Assembly (NCBI GenBank): GCA_023438885.1
Contig: JAEXPS010000143.1
Span: 1-20,689 of the forward strand
Direction: 5' to 3'
Length of the DNA stretch: 20,689 nt
Source: Actinomycetes bacterium
GTDB lineage: Bacteria > Actinomycetota > Actinomycetes > Actinomycetales > Cellulomonadaceae
Shown here: positions 8,371 through 18,424 of the stretch, one piece after another
Layout: each line of letters begins with the position of its first letter
How positions within the stretch are numbered: the first letter of the stretch is position 1
Notes under the pieces: model-generated
What the model saw: only the letters and a program-made list of their open reading frames with translations
The model's database searches: none
What the model was told of the DNA's origin: nothing
Position numbers and translations under genes: made by a program

Positions 8371-8376
8371 GTGCGC

Positions 8377-10101
8377 GTGACGTCAACGTCGGTCCCGCTC
8401 CCTCGTCCCACCGCGTACCCGAGCGGCGTGCCGCGTGAGGTCGTGGTCCCCGACGAGCCGCTCGGGGCGTCGCTGCGCCGGGCGACCGAGCGGTTCGGCG
8501 ACCGCGCGGCGGTGGACTTCTTCGGGCGGCAGTGGACCTATCGGGAGCTGTCAGCGCAGGTCGCGAAGGCCGCGCAGGTGCTCGTCGACCTCGGCGTGCG
8601 CGCCGGGGACCGCGTGGCGCTCGTGCTGCCGAACTGCGCGGCGCACATCGTCGCCTTCCACGCCGTGCTGCGGATCGGCGCGGTGGTCGTCGAGCACAAC
8701 CCGACGTACACCACCGAGGCGCTGCGCCACCAGCTCGCGGACAGCGGCGCGTCCGTAGCGCTCGTCTGGACCAAGGCCGTGCCGGCGGTGCTCGAGGCGC
8801 GCGGCGAGGCGTTGCGGCACGTCGTGGCCGTGGACATGGCGGCCGACCTGCCCTGGGTCAAGCGGCTCGCGCTGCACCTGCCGCTTGCGCCCGCCCGCAG
8901 CAAGCGGCAGGCGATGTGCGGGCCGGTTCCGGCGAGCGTGCCCGCCTGGCACCGCCTCGTCGCCGAGGCGAGTGCGCTGCCCGACGAGCATCCGTGGCCG
9001 GCGTCGTCGGACACCGCCCTCATCCAGTACACCGGGGGCACCACGGGGACGCCGAAGGGCGCGATCCTCAGCCACCGGAACCTCCTGGCCAACGTGGTGC
9101 AGGCCCGGGCCTGGATCGGGGAGCGCGACGGGACCGACGTCTTCTACGCGGCGCTCCCGTTCTTCCACGCCTTCGGCCTGACCGTGTGCCTCGCGTACGG
9201 CACGGACTCCGCGGCGACCCTCGTCGTGTTCCCGAACTTCGACGCGGACATGGTGCTGGCGGCGCAGCGCCGGCTGCCGGCGACGTTCCTGCCCGCGGTG
9301 CCGCCGATGCTCGACCGCCTCGCGAAGGCGGCCTCGGCCAGCGGCACCGACCTCACGTCCATCGGGCACGCGATCTCGGGTGCGATGTCTCTGCCCGCCG
9401 ACGTCGCGCGCCGCTGGGAGGAACTGACGGGCGGCCTGGTCATCGAGGGCTACGGGATGACCGAGACGTCGCCGGTGGCGTTGGGCAACCCGTTCGACGA
9501 CAGCCGCCGTCCCGGGGCTCTGGGCCTGGTGTGGCCGTCGACGGAGATCCGGCTCGTGGACCAGGAGGACCCGAGCCGCGACGTGGCTCCCGGCGAGTCG
9601 GGCGAGCTGTTGATCCGTGGTCCGCAGGTGTTCGGCGGGTACTGGAACATGCCCGACGAGACCGCGCACCAGCTCCTGCCCGACGGCTGGCTGCGTACGG
9701 GCGACGTGGTGCGGATCGAGCCCGACGGGTTCGTCGTGCTCGTCGACCGCATGAAGGAGATGATCAACGCCGGCGGCTTCAAGGTGTACCCGTCGCAGGT
9801 GGAGGAGCAGCTCCGGACGATGCCGGGCATCGCCGACGTCGCCGTGGTCGGCGAGCCGGCCGGCGAGCACGGCGAGACGGTCGTCGCGGCGATCGTGCTC
9901 GAGGAGGGTGCCCACGGGATCGACCTGGCCGCCGTCCGCGAGTGGTGCGCGCAGCGCCTGCCCCGCTACCAGATGCCCCGCCGCCTCGTCGTCCTCCCGG
10001 ACCTGCCGCGCTCGCAGGTGGGCAAGGTGCTGCGACGGGTGGTGCGAGAGATCGTCGTGGCGATGCCGAAGCCCGTGGAGCCGACGACGAGCCTGGGCTG
10101 A
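8377..10101 (+). CDS. Acyl-CoA ligase (AMP-forming, FadD-like)
   Basis: A 574-residue adenylate-forming enzyme that activates a carboxylic acid (probably a medium or long fatty acid) with ATP and joins it to CoA. The order of family motifs is complete: phosphate-binding TGGTTGTPKG at 219-228, GYGMTETSP from 358 (E363), then DGWLRTGDVVRIEPDG and DRMKEMINAGGFKVYPSQVEE near the hinge, and the catalytic Lys K550 in SQVGKVLRR. The motif set and length fit long-chain fatty-acid-CoA ligases better than acetyl-CoA synthetases. GTG 8377 is preferred over the in-frame GTG 8371 because the -10-like TAGGCT predicts transcription starting exactly there. Control by a repressor at the adjoining palindrome is inferred. 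The 3' end is nine bases from the convergent MBL-fold gene. The true acid substrate cannot be read from sequence. Confidence 0.94.
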   Translation: MTSTSVPLPRPTAYPSGVPREVVVPDEPLGASLRRATERFGDRAAVDFFGRQWTYRELSAQVAKAAQVLVDLGVRAGDRVALVLPNCAAHIVAFHAVLRIGAVVVEHNPTYTTEALRHQLADSGASVALVWTKAVPAVLEARGEALRHVVAVDMAADLPWVKRLALHLPLAPARSKRQAMCGPVPASVPAWHRLVAEASALPDEHPWPASSDTALIQYTGGTTGTPKGAILSHRNLLANVVQARAWIGERDGTDVFYAALPFFHAFGLTVCLAYGTDSAATLVVFPNFDADMVLAAQRRLPATFLPAVPPMLDRLAKAASASGTDLTSIGHAISGAMSLPADVARRWEELTGGLVIEGYGMTETSPVALGNPFDDSRRPGALGLVWPSTEIRLVDQEDPSRDVAPGESGELLIRGPQVFGGYWNMPDETAHQLLPDGWLRTGDVVRIEPDGFVVLVDRMKEMINAGGFKVYPSQVEEQLRTMPGIADVAVVGEPAGEHGETVVAAIVLEEGAHGIDLAAVREWCAQRLPRYQMPRRLVVLPDLPRSQVGKVLRRVVREIVVAMPKPVEPTTSLG

Positions 10102-10110
10102 CCGGCCCGG

Positions 10111-10818
10111 CTACCAGCCGCGGGCCTGCCAGGCCGGCAGGTGGGTGCGTTCGGCACCGAGCGTCGTGTCGCGCCCGTGCCCCGGGTAGATCCAGGTGTC
10201 GTCGCCGAGCTTCTCGAAGAGCCTGGCGGTGACGTCAGCGAACAGCATCGCGAAACGAGCCGGATCCCGGTCGGTGTTGCCGACGCCGCCCGGGAACAGG
10301 CTGTCGCCGGTGAACACGTGCGCGCGGCCAGGGGCGGCGTCCTCTCCGGTGGCGTGCTCGGGCTCGCGGTACACGAGCGCGATCGAACCGGGCGTGTGGC
10401 CGCGCAGCCCGACGACCTCCAGCACCACGTGACCGAACGTCAGTGCCTCTCCGTGGCGCAGGGCCCGGGTGACCCGGCGGTCGGTGGCCTCGGTGATCGC
10501 CTCGGCGTCCTCGACGCCTGCGGCGACCGCCGCGCCCGTCACCGCCACGAGGGACGAGAGTGCGCCGTGGTGGTCACCGTGGCTGTGCGTCACGACGATG
10601 GTCTCGAGACGTGCGGTGGGGGAGCCCTCGCGAACGAGGGAAAGGAGGCGGTCCGGCTCCGCCGGGGCGTCGACGAGGAGCTGGGCCCCGGACCCCCGGC
10701 AGGTCAGCAGGTAGGTGTTGTTGTCGTAGGGGCCGACCGATGCCTTGCGGATCGCCAGCTCGTCGAGCGCGCGCAGCGCGCTGGGCCCGCCTGGTCGTAC
10801 GTCGCCGGTGTAGGTCAC
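10111..10818 (-). CDS. MBL-fold (glyoxalase II-like) metal-dependent hydrolase
   Basis: A 235-residue metallo-beta-lactamase-fold hydrolase. The zinc-binding motif is THSHGDHHG (H78, H80, D82, H83), followed by H141 in GHTPGS, D172 in FTGDSLFPGG and H214 in YPGHGRDTTLG. This is the full ligand set for a binuclear metal site, most like hydroxyacylglutathione hydrolase relatives; the natural thioester or other substrate is unknown. The GTG at 10818 is chosen because GGGAGGAG lies just upstream at suitable spacing; an ATG at 10836 would add six residues but has no ribosome-binding site. A longer frame to 10971 overlaps the uvrA start and SOS box and is unlikely. A gene of this family divergent from uvrA is a common actinobacterial arrangement. 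Confidence 0.92.
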   Translation of the reverse strand: MTYTGDVRPGGPSALRALDELAIRKASVGPYDNNTYLLTCRGSGAQLLVDAPAEPDRLLSLVREGSPTARLETIVVTHSHGDHHGALSSLVAVTGAAVAAGVEDAEAITEATDRRVTRALRHGEALTFGHVVLEVVGLRGHTPGSIALVYREPEHATGEDAAPGRAHVFTGDSLFPGGVGNTDRDPARFAMLFADVTARLFEKLGDDTWIYPGHGRDTTLGAERTHLPAWQARGW

Positions 10819-10874
10819 GTCTCCTCCCGGGACCATCGTGGCGCGCCGGCGGTGAACCGACCACAGACAAGGCG

Positions 10875-10890
10875 TCGAACATGTGTGCGA
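10875..10890. promoter_or_regulatory. LexA (SOS) box upstream of uvrA
   Basis: TCGAACATGTGTGCGA matches the Gram-positive/actinobacterial LexA consensus (TCGAAC-N4-GTTCGA) at 11 of the 12 fixed positions, with G for T at base 10887. It sits 32 bases before the uvrA start, over the expected -35 region, as required for repression. uvrA is a classical SOS gene. The divergent MBL-fold gene may share this control. Confidence 0.75.
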
Positions 10891-10907
10891 GTGTCGGTGG
10901 AGGGACG

Positions 10908-10913
10908 TAGACT
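10908..10913 (+). promoter_or_regulatory. Candidate -10 of uvrA
   Basis: TAGACT (TANNNT) lies eight bases before the GTG at 10922, so the transcript would begin within about two bases of the start codon. No ribosome-binding site is seen. The SOS box lies just upstream. Confidence 0.5.
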
Positions 10914-10921
10914 CGCGGATC

Positions 10922-13783
<2,862 letters not shown>

Positions 13784-13786
13784 GGC

Positions 13787-14296
13787 TCAGGCGGACGGCT
13801 CGACGAAGCCGAGCGGCGTCGGCTGCACCCGCACCGGGAAGCTGACCGAGCGGGAGATGTAGCAGCGCTCCTGAGCCTCGGCGTGCAGCGTCGCGAGGGC
13901 CTTGTCCGTCACCGGCGTGCCGTCGGGCAGGGTCGCGCCTTCGGCGACCGTCACCCGCGGGTGGAGCACCACCTCGGTGAAGCCACCCTGCCCGGCCGCC
14001 GAGATGCGGATGGTGCCGGTGGCGCTGTCGGAGTATCCGAGCACGATGACGCCCTCGCTCGCCGCCAGGTGCAGCAGCCAGATCATGTGGCACTGCGCCA
14101 GGGACGAGACCAGCAGGTCCTCCGGGGACCAGCGCGTCGGGTCGCCGCGGAAATGGGGATCCGACGTGCCGGGCAACGGCGGCCGGTCGCCGGCCCGCAG
14201 CTCGTGGTCGCGACCGTAGGCGGTGAAGCTCGTCGTGCCGACGCGGCGCGCGCCGGTCCACGTCAGGTCGACGGCGTAGGTGTTGAGCTGCGGCAC
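13787..14296 (-). CDS. OsmC/Ohr-family protein (peroxiredoxin-like)
   Basis: A 169-residue OsmC-family protein. The family uses two cysteines to reduce organic hydroperoxides, and both are present: C69 in SSLAQCHMIWLLHLA and C145 in ERCYISRSVSFPV, with E59 in WSPEDLL upstream of the first. The N-terminus (YAVDLTWTGAR) and GDRPPLPGTSDP are typical of actinobacterial OsmC-like proteins. The GTG at 14296 is supported by a -10-like hexamer, TAGCCT on the minus strand (14303-14308), that ends exactly six bases away, predicting a leaderless transcript. Its 3' end is three bases from the convergent uvrA stop, and it diverges from uvrC. Whether it is a detoxification enzyme or another OsmC subtype is not certain. 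Confidence 0.92.
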   Translation of the reverse strand: MPQLNTYAVDLTWTGARRVGTTSFTAYGRDHELRAGDRPPLPGTSDPHFRGDPTRWSPEDLLVSSLAQCHMIWLLHLAASEGVIVLGYSDSATGTIRISAAGQGGFTEVVLHPRVTVAEGATLPDGTPVTDKALATLHAEAQERCYISRSVSFPVRVQPTPLGFVEPSA

Positions 14297-14302
14297 GGGT
14301 CG

Positions 14303-14308
14303 AGGCTA
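14303..14308 (-). promoter_or_regulatory. Candidate -10 of the osmC-like gene (leaderless)
   Basis: It reads TAGCCT on the minus strand, with exactly six bases between it and the GTG start at 14296. No Shine-Dalgarno is seen. Confidence 0.45.
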
Positions 14309-14335
14309 CCGGCCGGGCATGTCGGACGCCGGAAC

Positions 14336-14341
14336 TAGGCT
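14336..14341 (+). promoter_or_regulatory. Candidate -10 of uvrC
   Basis: TAGGCT (the same hexamer as at the ligase and gap promoters) lies seven bases before ATG 14349, predicting a leaderless or one-base-leader transcript. No Shine-Dalgarno precedes this ATG. Confidence 0.5.
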
Positions 14342-14348
14342 CGACGTC

Positions 14349-16400
14349 ATGGCCGATCCCGCGACCTACCGCCCCAAGGCGGGGGAGATCCCCGACTCGC
14401 CCGGGGTCTACCGGTTCCGGGACCAGCACGGTCGCGTGATCTACGTGGGCAAGGCGAAGAGCCTGCGCAGCCGGCTCAGCAGCTACTTCCAGGACCTCGC
14501 GGCGCTGCACCCGCGCACGCAGACCATGGTCACCACGGCCGCCTCGGTGCAGTGGACGGTGGTGCGCACCGAGGTCGAGGCGCTCGCCCTCGAGTACTCC
14601 TGGATCAAGGAGTTCGACCCGCGCTTCAACGTCAAGTACCGCGACGACAAGTCGTACCCGTACCTCGCGGTGACGATGGCGGACGAGTTCCCGCGCGTGC
14701 AGGTGATGCGCGGCGCCAAGCGCAGGGGCACTCGATACTTCGGCCCGTACGCGCACGCGTGGGCGATCCGGGAGACCGTCGACCTGCTGCTGCGGGTGTT
14801 CCCCGTCCGCACGTGCTCCAACGGCGTCTTCAAGCGGGCGCACCAGCAGGGCAGGCCCTGCCTGCTCGGCTACATCGACAAGTGCTCGGCGCCGTGCGTC
14901 GGCCGCATCAGCCCCGACGACCACCACCGGCTCGCGCAGGACTTCTGCGACTTCATGGCCGGCGACACCGCCCGGTTCACGCGGCGCCTGACGCAGGCGA
15001 TGAAGGCCGCGGCCGCAGAGCTGGACTACGAGCGGGCCGCCCGCCTGCGCGACGACATCGCCACCCTCGAGCGCGCGACGGAGCGCAACGCCGTGGTGCT
15101 GCCGGACGAGACGGACGCCGACATCTTCGCCCTCGCGGGCGACGAGCTCGAGGCCGCCGTCCAGGTGTTCCACGTGCGTGACGGGCGCATCCGCGGACAA
15201 CGCGGCTGGGTGGTGGAGAAGGTCGAGGACGTCGACGACGCCGAGCTGGTGGAGCGGCTGCTCCAGCAGGTCTACGGGCAGGCCGAGGAGGAGGGCGGTG
15301 ACAGTGCCGCGGTGCCTCGTGAGGTGCTGGTGCCCGTGCTGCCGACCGACCTGCCTCAGGTGCAGGCGTGGCTCACCGGCCTGCGCGGAAGCCGGGTGTC
15401 GGTGCGCGTGCCGCAGCGCGGCGACAAGCGCGAGCTCGCGGCCACGGTGCGCCAGAACGCCGAGCACGCCCTGGCGTTGCACCGCACCCGCCGCGCCGGC
15501 GATCTCACCACGCGGAGCCAGGCGCTGCGCGAGATCCAGGAGGCCCTCGACCTGCCCAGTGCACCGCTGCGGATCGAGTGCTTCGACGTCTCGCACACCC
15601 AGGGCACCTACCAGTCCGCGTCCATGGTGGTGTTCGAGGACGGGCTGGCGCGCAAGGGCGAGTACCGGCTGTTCACCATCCGCGGACCGGAGGGCCAGGG
15701 CGCGCGTGACGACACCGCGGCGATGCACGAGGTGATCACCCGGAGGTTCCGCCGGTACCTCGCGGAGCGGGCAGAGTCGGGTGACGTCGAGATGGACGGC
15801 GGCGAGGTCGACGACGACGGCGTGCCGCTGCGCTCGGGTCCCATCGACGAGCGGACGGGCAAGCCGGTGCGGTTCGCCTACCCGCCGAACCTGGTCGTGG
15901 TCGACGGCGGGCCGCCCCAGGTGGCGGCCGCGGCGGCGGCGATGGCGGAGCTCGGCATCGACGACGTCGCACTGTGCGGGCTCGCCAAGCGGTTGGAGGA
16001 GGTGTGGCTGCCGGGCGAGGAGTACCCCGTGATCCTCCAGCGCAGCTCCGAGGGCCTCTATCTGCTCCAGCGCGTGCGCGACGAGGCGCACCGCTTCGCG
16101 ATCAGCGCGCACCGCAAGCGCCGCAGCAAGGGCATGACCGCGTCCGTGCTCGACGCCGTGCCCGGCGTGGGCCCGGCGCGGCGCGCGGCGCTGCTCCGGC
16201 ACTTCGGCTCGGTGAAGCGGCTGCGGGCGGCGAGCGTCGAGGAGATCGCGACCGTGCCCGGCATGGGCGAGCGCACCGCCGCCGCGGTGCTCGCCGCGCT
16301 GGGGGAGAGGCCGGCAGAGGGGCAGGACGAGGCGGCGTCCGGCGGCGCGCCGAGGTCCGCCGCGGCCCCCGAGGGCGAGGCTGGCATCCTGGAGCCATGA
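14349..16400 (+). CDS. uvrC: UvrABC system protein C (excinuclease nuclease subunit)
   Basis: UvrC makes both cuts around a lesion held by UvrB. The 683-residue protein has an N-terminal GIY-YIG nuclease (GVY at 19-21, YVG at 32-34, R40, catalytic E82 in LALEYSWIKEF). A UVR domain follows (~213-245, LDYERAARLRDDIATLE). The RNase H-like nuclease has FDVSH (D413), VVDGG (D519) and DEAHRF (H581). The C-terminus has helix-hairpin-helix motifs (PGVGPARR from 605, then VPGMGERTAAAV). Residues ~477-515 form an acidic insertion between the first two RNase H catalytic aspartates, apparently lengthening this domain relative to T. maritima UvrC. ATG 14349 is chosen because the family N-terminus begins here (YRPKAGEIPDSPGVY); the last ~30 residues are low complexity. 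It overlaps rapZ by four bases (ATGA), so it heads an operon. Confidence 0.98.
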   Translation: MADPATYRPKAGEIPDSPGVYRFRDQHGRVIYVGKAKSLRSRLSSYFQDLAALHPRTQTMVTTAASVQWTVVRTEVEALALEYSWIKEFDPRFNVKYRDDKSYPYLAVTMADEFPRVQVMRGAKRRGTRYFGPYAHAWAIRETVDLLLRVFPVRTCSNGVFKRAHQQGRPCLLGYIDKCSAPCVGRISPDDHHRLAQDFCDFMAGDTARFTRRLTQAMKAAAAELDYERAARLRDDIATLERATERNAVVLPDETDADIFALAGDELEAAVQVFHVRDGRIRGQRGWVVEKVEDVDDAELVERLLQQVYGQAEEEGGDSAAVPREVLVPVLPTDLPQVQAWLTGLRGSRVSVRVPQRGDKRELAATVRQNAEHALALHRTRRAGDLTTRSQALREIQEALDLPSAPLRIECFDVSHTQGTYQSASMVVFEDGLARKGEYRLFTIRGPEGQGARDDTAAMHEVITRRFRRYLAERAESGDVEMDGGEVDDDGVPLRSGPIDERTGKPVRFAYPPNLVVVDGGPPQVAAAAAAMAELGIDDVALCGLAKRLEEVWLPGEEYPVILQRSSEGLYLLQRVRDEAHRFAISAHRKRRSKGMTASVLDAVPGVGPARRAALLRHFGSVKRLRAASVEEIATVPGMGERTAAAVLAALGERPAEGQDEAASGGAPRSAAAPEGEAGILEP

Positions 16401-17362
16401 GCGCTGGGAGCACCGATCAGGGCGCGGAGCCGTCGCCGATCACGGTCCCGTCGGGTATCCCGGCGATCGAGGCCAGCGCGGTCGCACCGCGGCTCGACCA
16501 GCCCCAGGTCGTCGTCATCACCGGCATGTCCGGCGCCGGGCGGACCCGCGCGGCGACTGTCCTGGAGGACCTTGGCTGGTACGTCGTCGACAACCTGCCC
16601 TCCCAGATGCTGATCTACCTCGTCGGCATGCTGACGTCCGGCACGGCGGGGGGCCGGGCACAACGGCTGGGCGCGGTGATCGACGTGCGTGGCGGGGAGT
16701 CCTTCGCTCACCTCGACGACGCGCTCGACGAGGTCCGCGCGCTCGGCGTCGACCTACGCGTGCTCTTCCTCGACGCCTCCGACGAGACGCTGGTGCGCCG
16801 GTTCGAGCAGGTGCGCCGCCCGCACCCTCTCCAGGGCGAGGGCCGCGTCCTCGACGCGATCGGCGAGGAGCGACAGCTGCTGGCCGGGGTCCGCGAGAGG
16901 GCGGACGTCGTGGTCGACACCAGCGACCTCGCGCCGCAGGAGCTGGCGCGTGCCGTGCGGTCGTTCGCCCGCGGCAGCGACGAGGACACCATCCGTGTCT
17001 CGATCGTCTCCTTCGGGTTCAAGTACGGCGTCCCCGTCGACGCCGACCACGTGGTGGACGTGCGGTTCCTGGCCAACCCCTACTGGGTGACCGAGCTGCG
17101 GCACCTGACCGGCCGCGACGGGCCGGTGCGGGACTACGTCCTCGGCCTGCCCGGTGCCGTGCAGTTCGTCGACCGCTACGTCGCCGCGCTCGAGCCGGTG
17201 ATCGAGGGCTACGTCCGCGAGGACAAGCACTACGCGACGATCGCGGTGGGGTGCACCGGCGGGAAGCATCGATCCGTGGCCATCGCCGACGAGCTGGCGG
17301 CGCGGCTGCGGCAGAAGGGGTTGCGGGTCACGGTGTCGGCGCGAGACCTGGGCAAGGAATGA
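16397..17362 (+). CDS. rapZ: RapZ/YvcJ-type nucleotide-binding protein
   Basis: A 321-residue RapZ (YvcJ) family protein. In E. coli RapZ is an RNA-binding adaptor controlling glucosamine-6-phosphate synthase through small RNAs; in Actinobacteria its partner is not settled. The N-terminal P-loop domain reads GMSGAGRT at 43-50, with Arg (R49) where a canonical Walker A has Lys; VVDNLP follows. The C-terminal domain has SFGFKYGVPVDADHVVDVRFLANPYW and the family signature GCTGGKHRSVAIADEL near the end. The N-terminal 36 residues are a poorly conserved, low-complexity extension. The ATG at 16397 overlaps the uvrC stop (ATGA), and its own stop overlaps the yvcK ATG the same way, so uvrC-rapZ-yvcK are almost certainly co-translated. 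Confidence 0.96.
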   Translation: MSAGSTDQGAEPSPITVPSGIPAIEASAVAPRLDQPQVVVITGMSGAGRTRAATVLEDLGWYVVDNLPSQMLIYLVGMLTSGTAGGRAQRLGAVIDVRGGESFAHLDDALDEVRALGVDLRVLFLDASDETLVRRFEQVRRPHPLQGEGRVLDAIGEERQLLAGVRERADVVVDTSDLAPQELARAVRSFARGSDEDTIRVSIVSFGFKYGVPVDADHVVDVRFLANPYWVTELRHLTGRDGPVRDYVLGLPGAVQFVDRYVAALEPVIEGYVREDKHYATIAVGCTGGKHRSVAIADELAARLRQKGLRVTVSARDLGKE

Positions 17363-18375
17363 GGGCGGAGAGTCCTGTGGTGCTCCCCGGACGGGTGTCG
17401 CGCGGCGGTGAGCGGGGACCCGCGGTGGTCGCGCTGGGCGGCGGACACGGGCTCGCCGCCAGCCTGTCCGCCCTGCGGCTGATGACCGACCGCATCACGG
17501 CGTTGGTCACGGTGGCGGACGACGGCGGGTCGTCGGGTCGCCTGCGCTCCGAGCTCGGGGTGCTGCCTCCGGGTGACCTGAGGATGGCGCTGTCGGCGCT
17601 CTGCGACGACAGCGACTGGGGCCGGCTGTGGAGCGACGTGCTCCAGCACCGCTTCGCCTCCGACGGCCCGCTCGACCAGCACGCCGTGGGGAATCTCCTC
17701 ATCGTCGCGCTCTGGGAGCTGCTGGGTGATCCGGTGGCCGGGCTCGACTGGGTGGGGCGGCTGCTGGGCGCCCGTGGCCGGGTGCTGCCGATGGCAGCGG
17801 TGCCGCTGCACATCGAGGCGGACGTCGTCGGGCCTGACGGACGTACCCGCCTCGTCGACGGCCAGAGCCACGTCGCCGTGGCCCGCGGCCGGATCAGCCG
17901 CGTGCGGCTGGACCCGCCGGCTCCGCCCGCGTGCCCCGAGGCGGTCGAGGCGGTGCGCAAGGCCGACGTCGTGGTCCTCGGGCCGGGGTCCTGGTACACC
18001 TCGGTGCTGCCGCACCTGCTGGTGCCCGAGCTTCGAGGAGCCCTGGCCGAGACCCGGGCTCGGCGGATCGTGACGCTCAACCTCCAGGCCGAGCGCGTCG
18101 GGGAGGAGGACGGCACCCCGGTGATCGAGCACCTCGGGGTGCTGCGGGCGAACGCACCCGAGCTGCGGATCGACGCCGTCGTGGTCGACCCCGGCGCGGT
18201 GGAGGACCTCGGCGAGCTCGCCGCCCAGTGCGAGACGATCGGCGCGACGCTGCTGGTGCGGCAGGTGGGGCGGGGTGACGGGACGGCCCGGCACGACCCG
18301 CTCCGCCTGGCCGCGGCCTACCAGGACGTGATCGACGGCTTCCTCGGCGACGTCGGGCTCTCCGGGCGCGACTGA
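17359..18375 (+). CDS. yvcK: YvcK/CofD-like (GluP-type) protein
   Basis: A 338-residue protein of the YvcK family, related in fold to CofD (2-phospho-L-lactate transferase). In Bacillus and mycobacteria (CuvA) YvcK binds UDP-sugars and is needed for cell shape and growth on gluconeogenic carbon, linking carbon metabolism to peptidoglycan synthesis. Visible family motifs are VVALGGGHGLAASL (GGGHG at 27-31), TVADDGGSSGRLR (54-60 DDGGSSG), DLRMALSAL, HAVGNLLIVAL and DVVVLGPGSWYTSVLPHL. The ATG at 17359 overlaps the rapZ stop by four bases. The first 20 residues are variable. It lies 49 bases upstream of whiA in the conserved rapZ-yvcK-whiA order. Confidence 0.96.
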   Translation: MRAESPVVLPGRVSRGGERGPAVVALGGGHGLAASLSALRLMTDRITALVTVADDGGSSGRLRSELGVLPPGDLRMALSALCDDSDWGRLWSDVLQHRFASDGPLDQHAVGNLLIVALWELLGDPVAGLDWVGRLLGARGRVLPMAAVPLHIEADVVGPDGRTRLVDGQSHVAVARGRISRVRLDPPAPPACPEAVEAVRKADVVVLGPGSWYTSVLPHLLVPELRGALAETRARRIVTLNLQAERVGEEDGTPVIEHLGVLRANAPELRIDAVVVDPGAVEDLGELAAQCETIGATLLVRQVGRGDGTARHDPLRLAAAYQDVIDGFLGDVGLSGRD

Positions 18376-18424
18376 GACGGAGCACTCGCCCTCGCCCGCC
18401 CGCGGGGATGGCAGGATGACCCGC

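Noticed and set aside
5393..10101. A metabolic island (YciI-like, acyl-CoA dehydrogenase, gdhA, ligase) acquired by transfer
   Set aside because: Base composition and codon use look like those of the neighbours, there are no mobile genes, repeats or tRNA, and the genes are in opposing orientations, not one operon.
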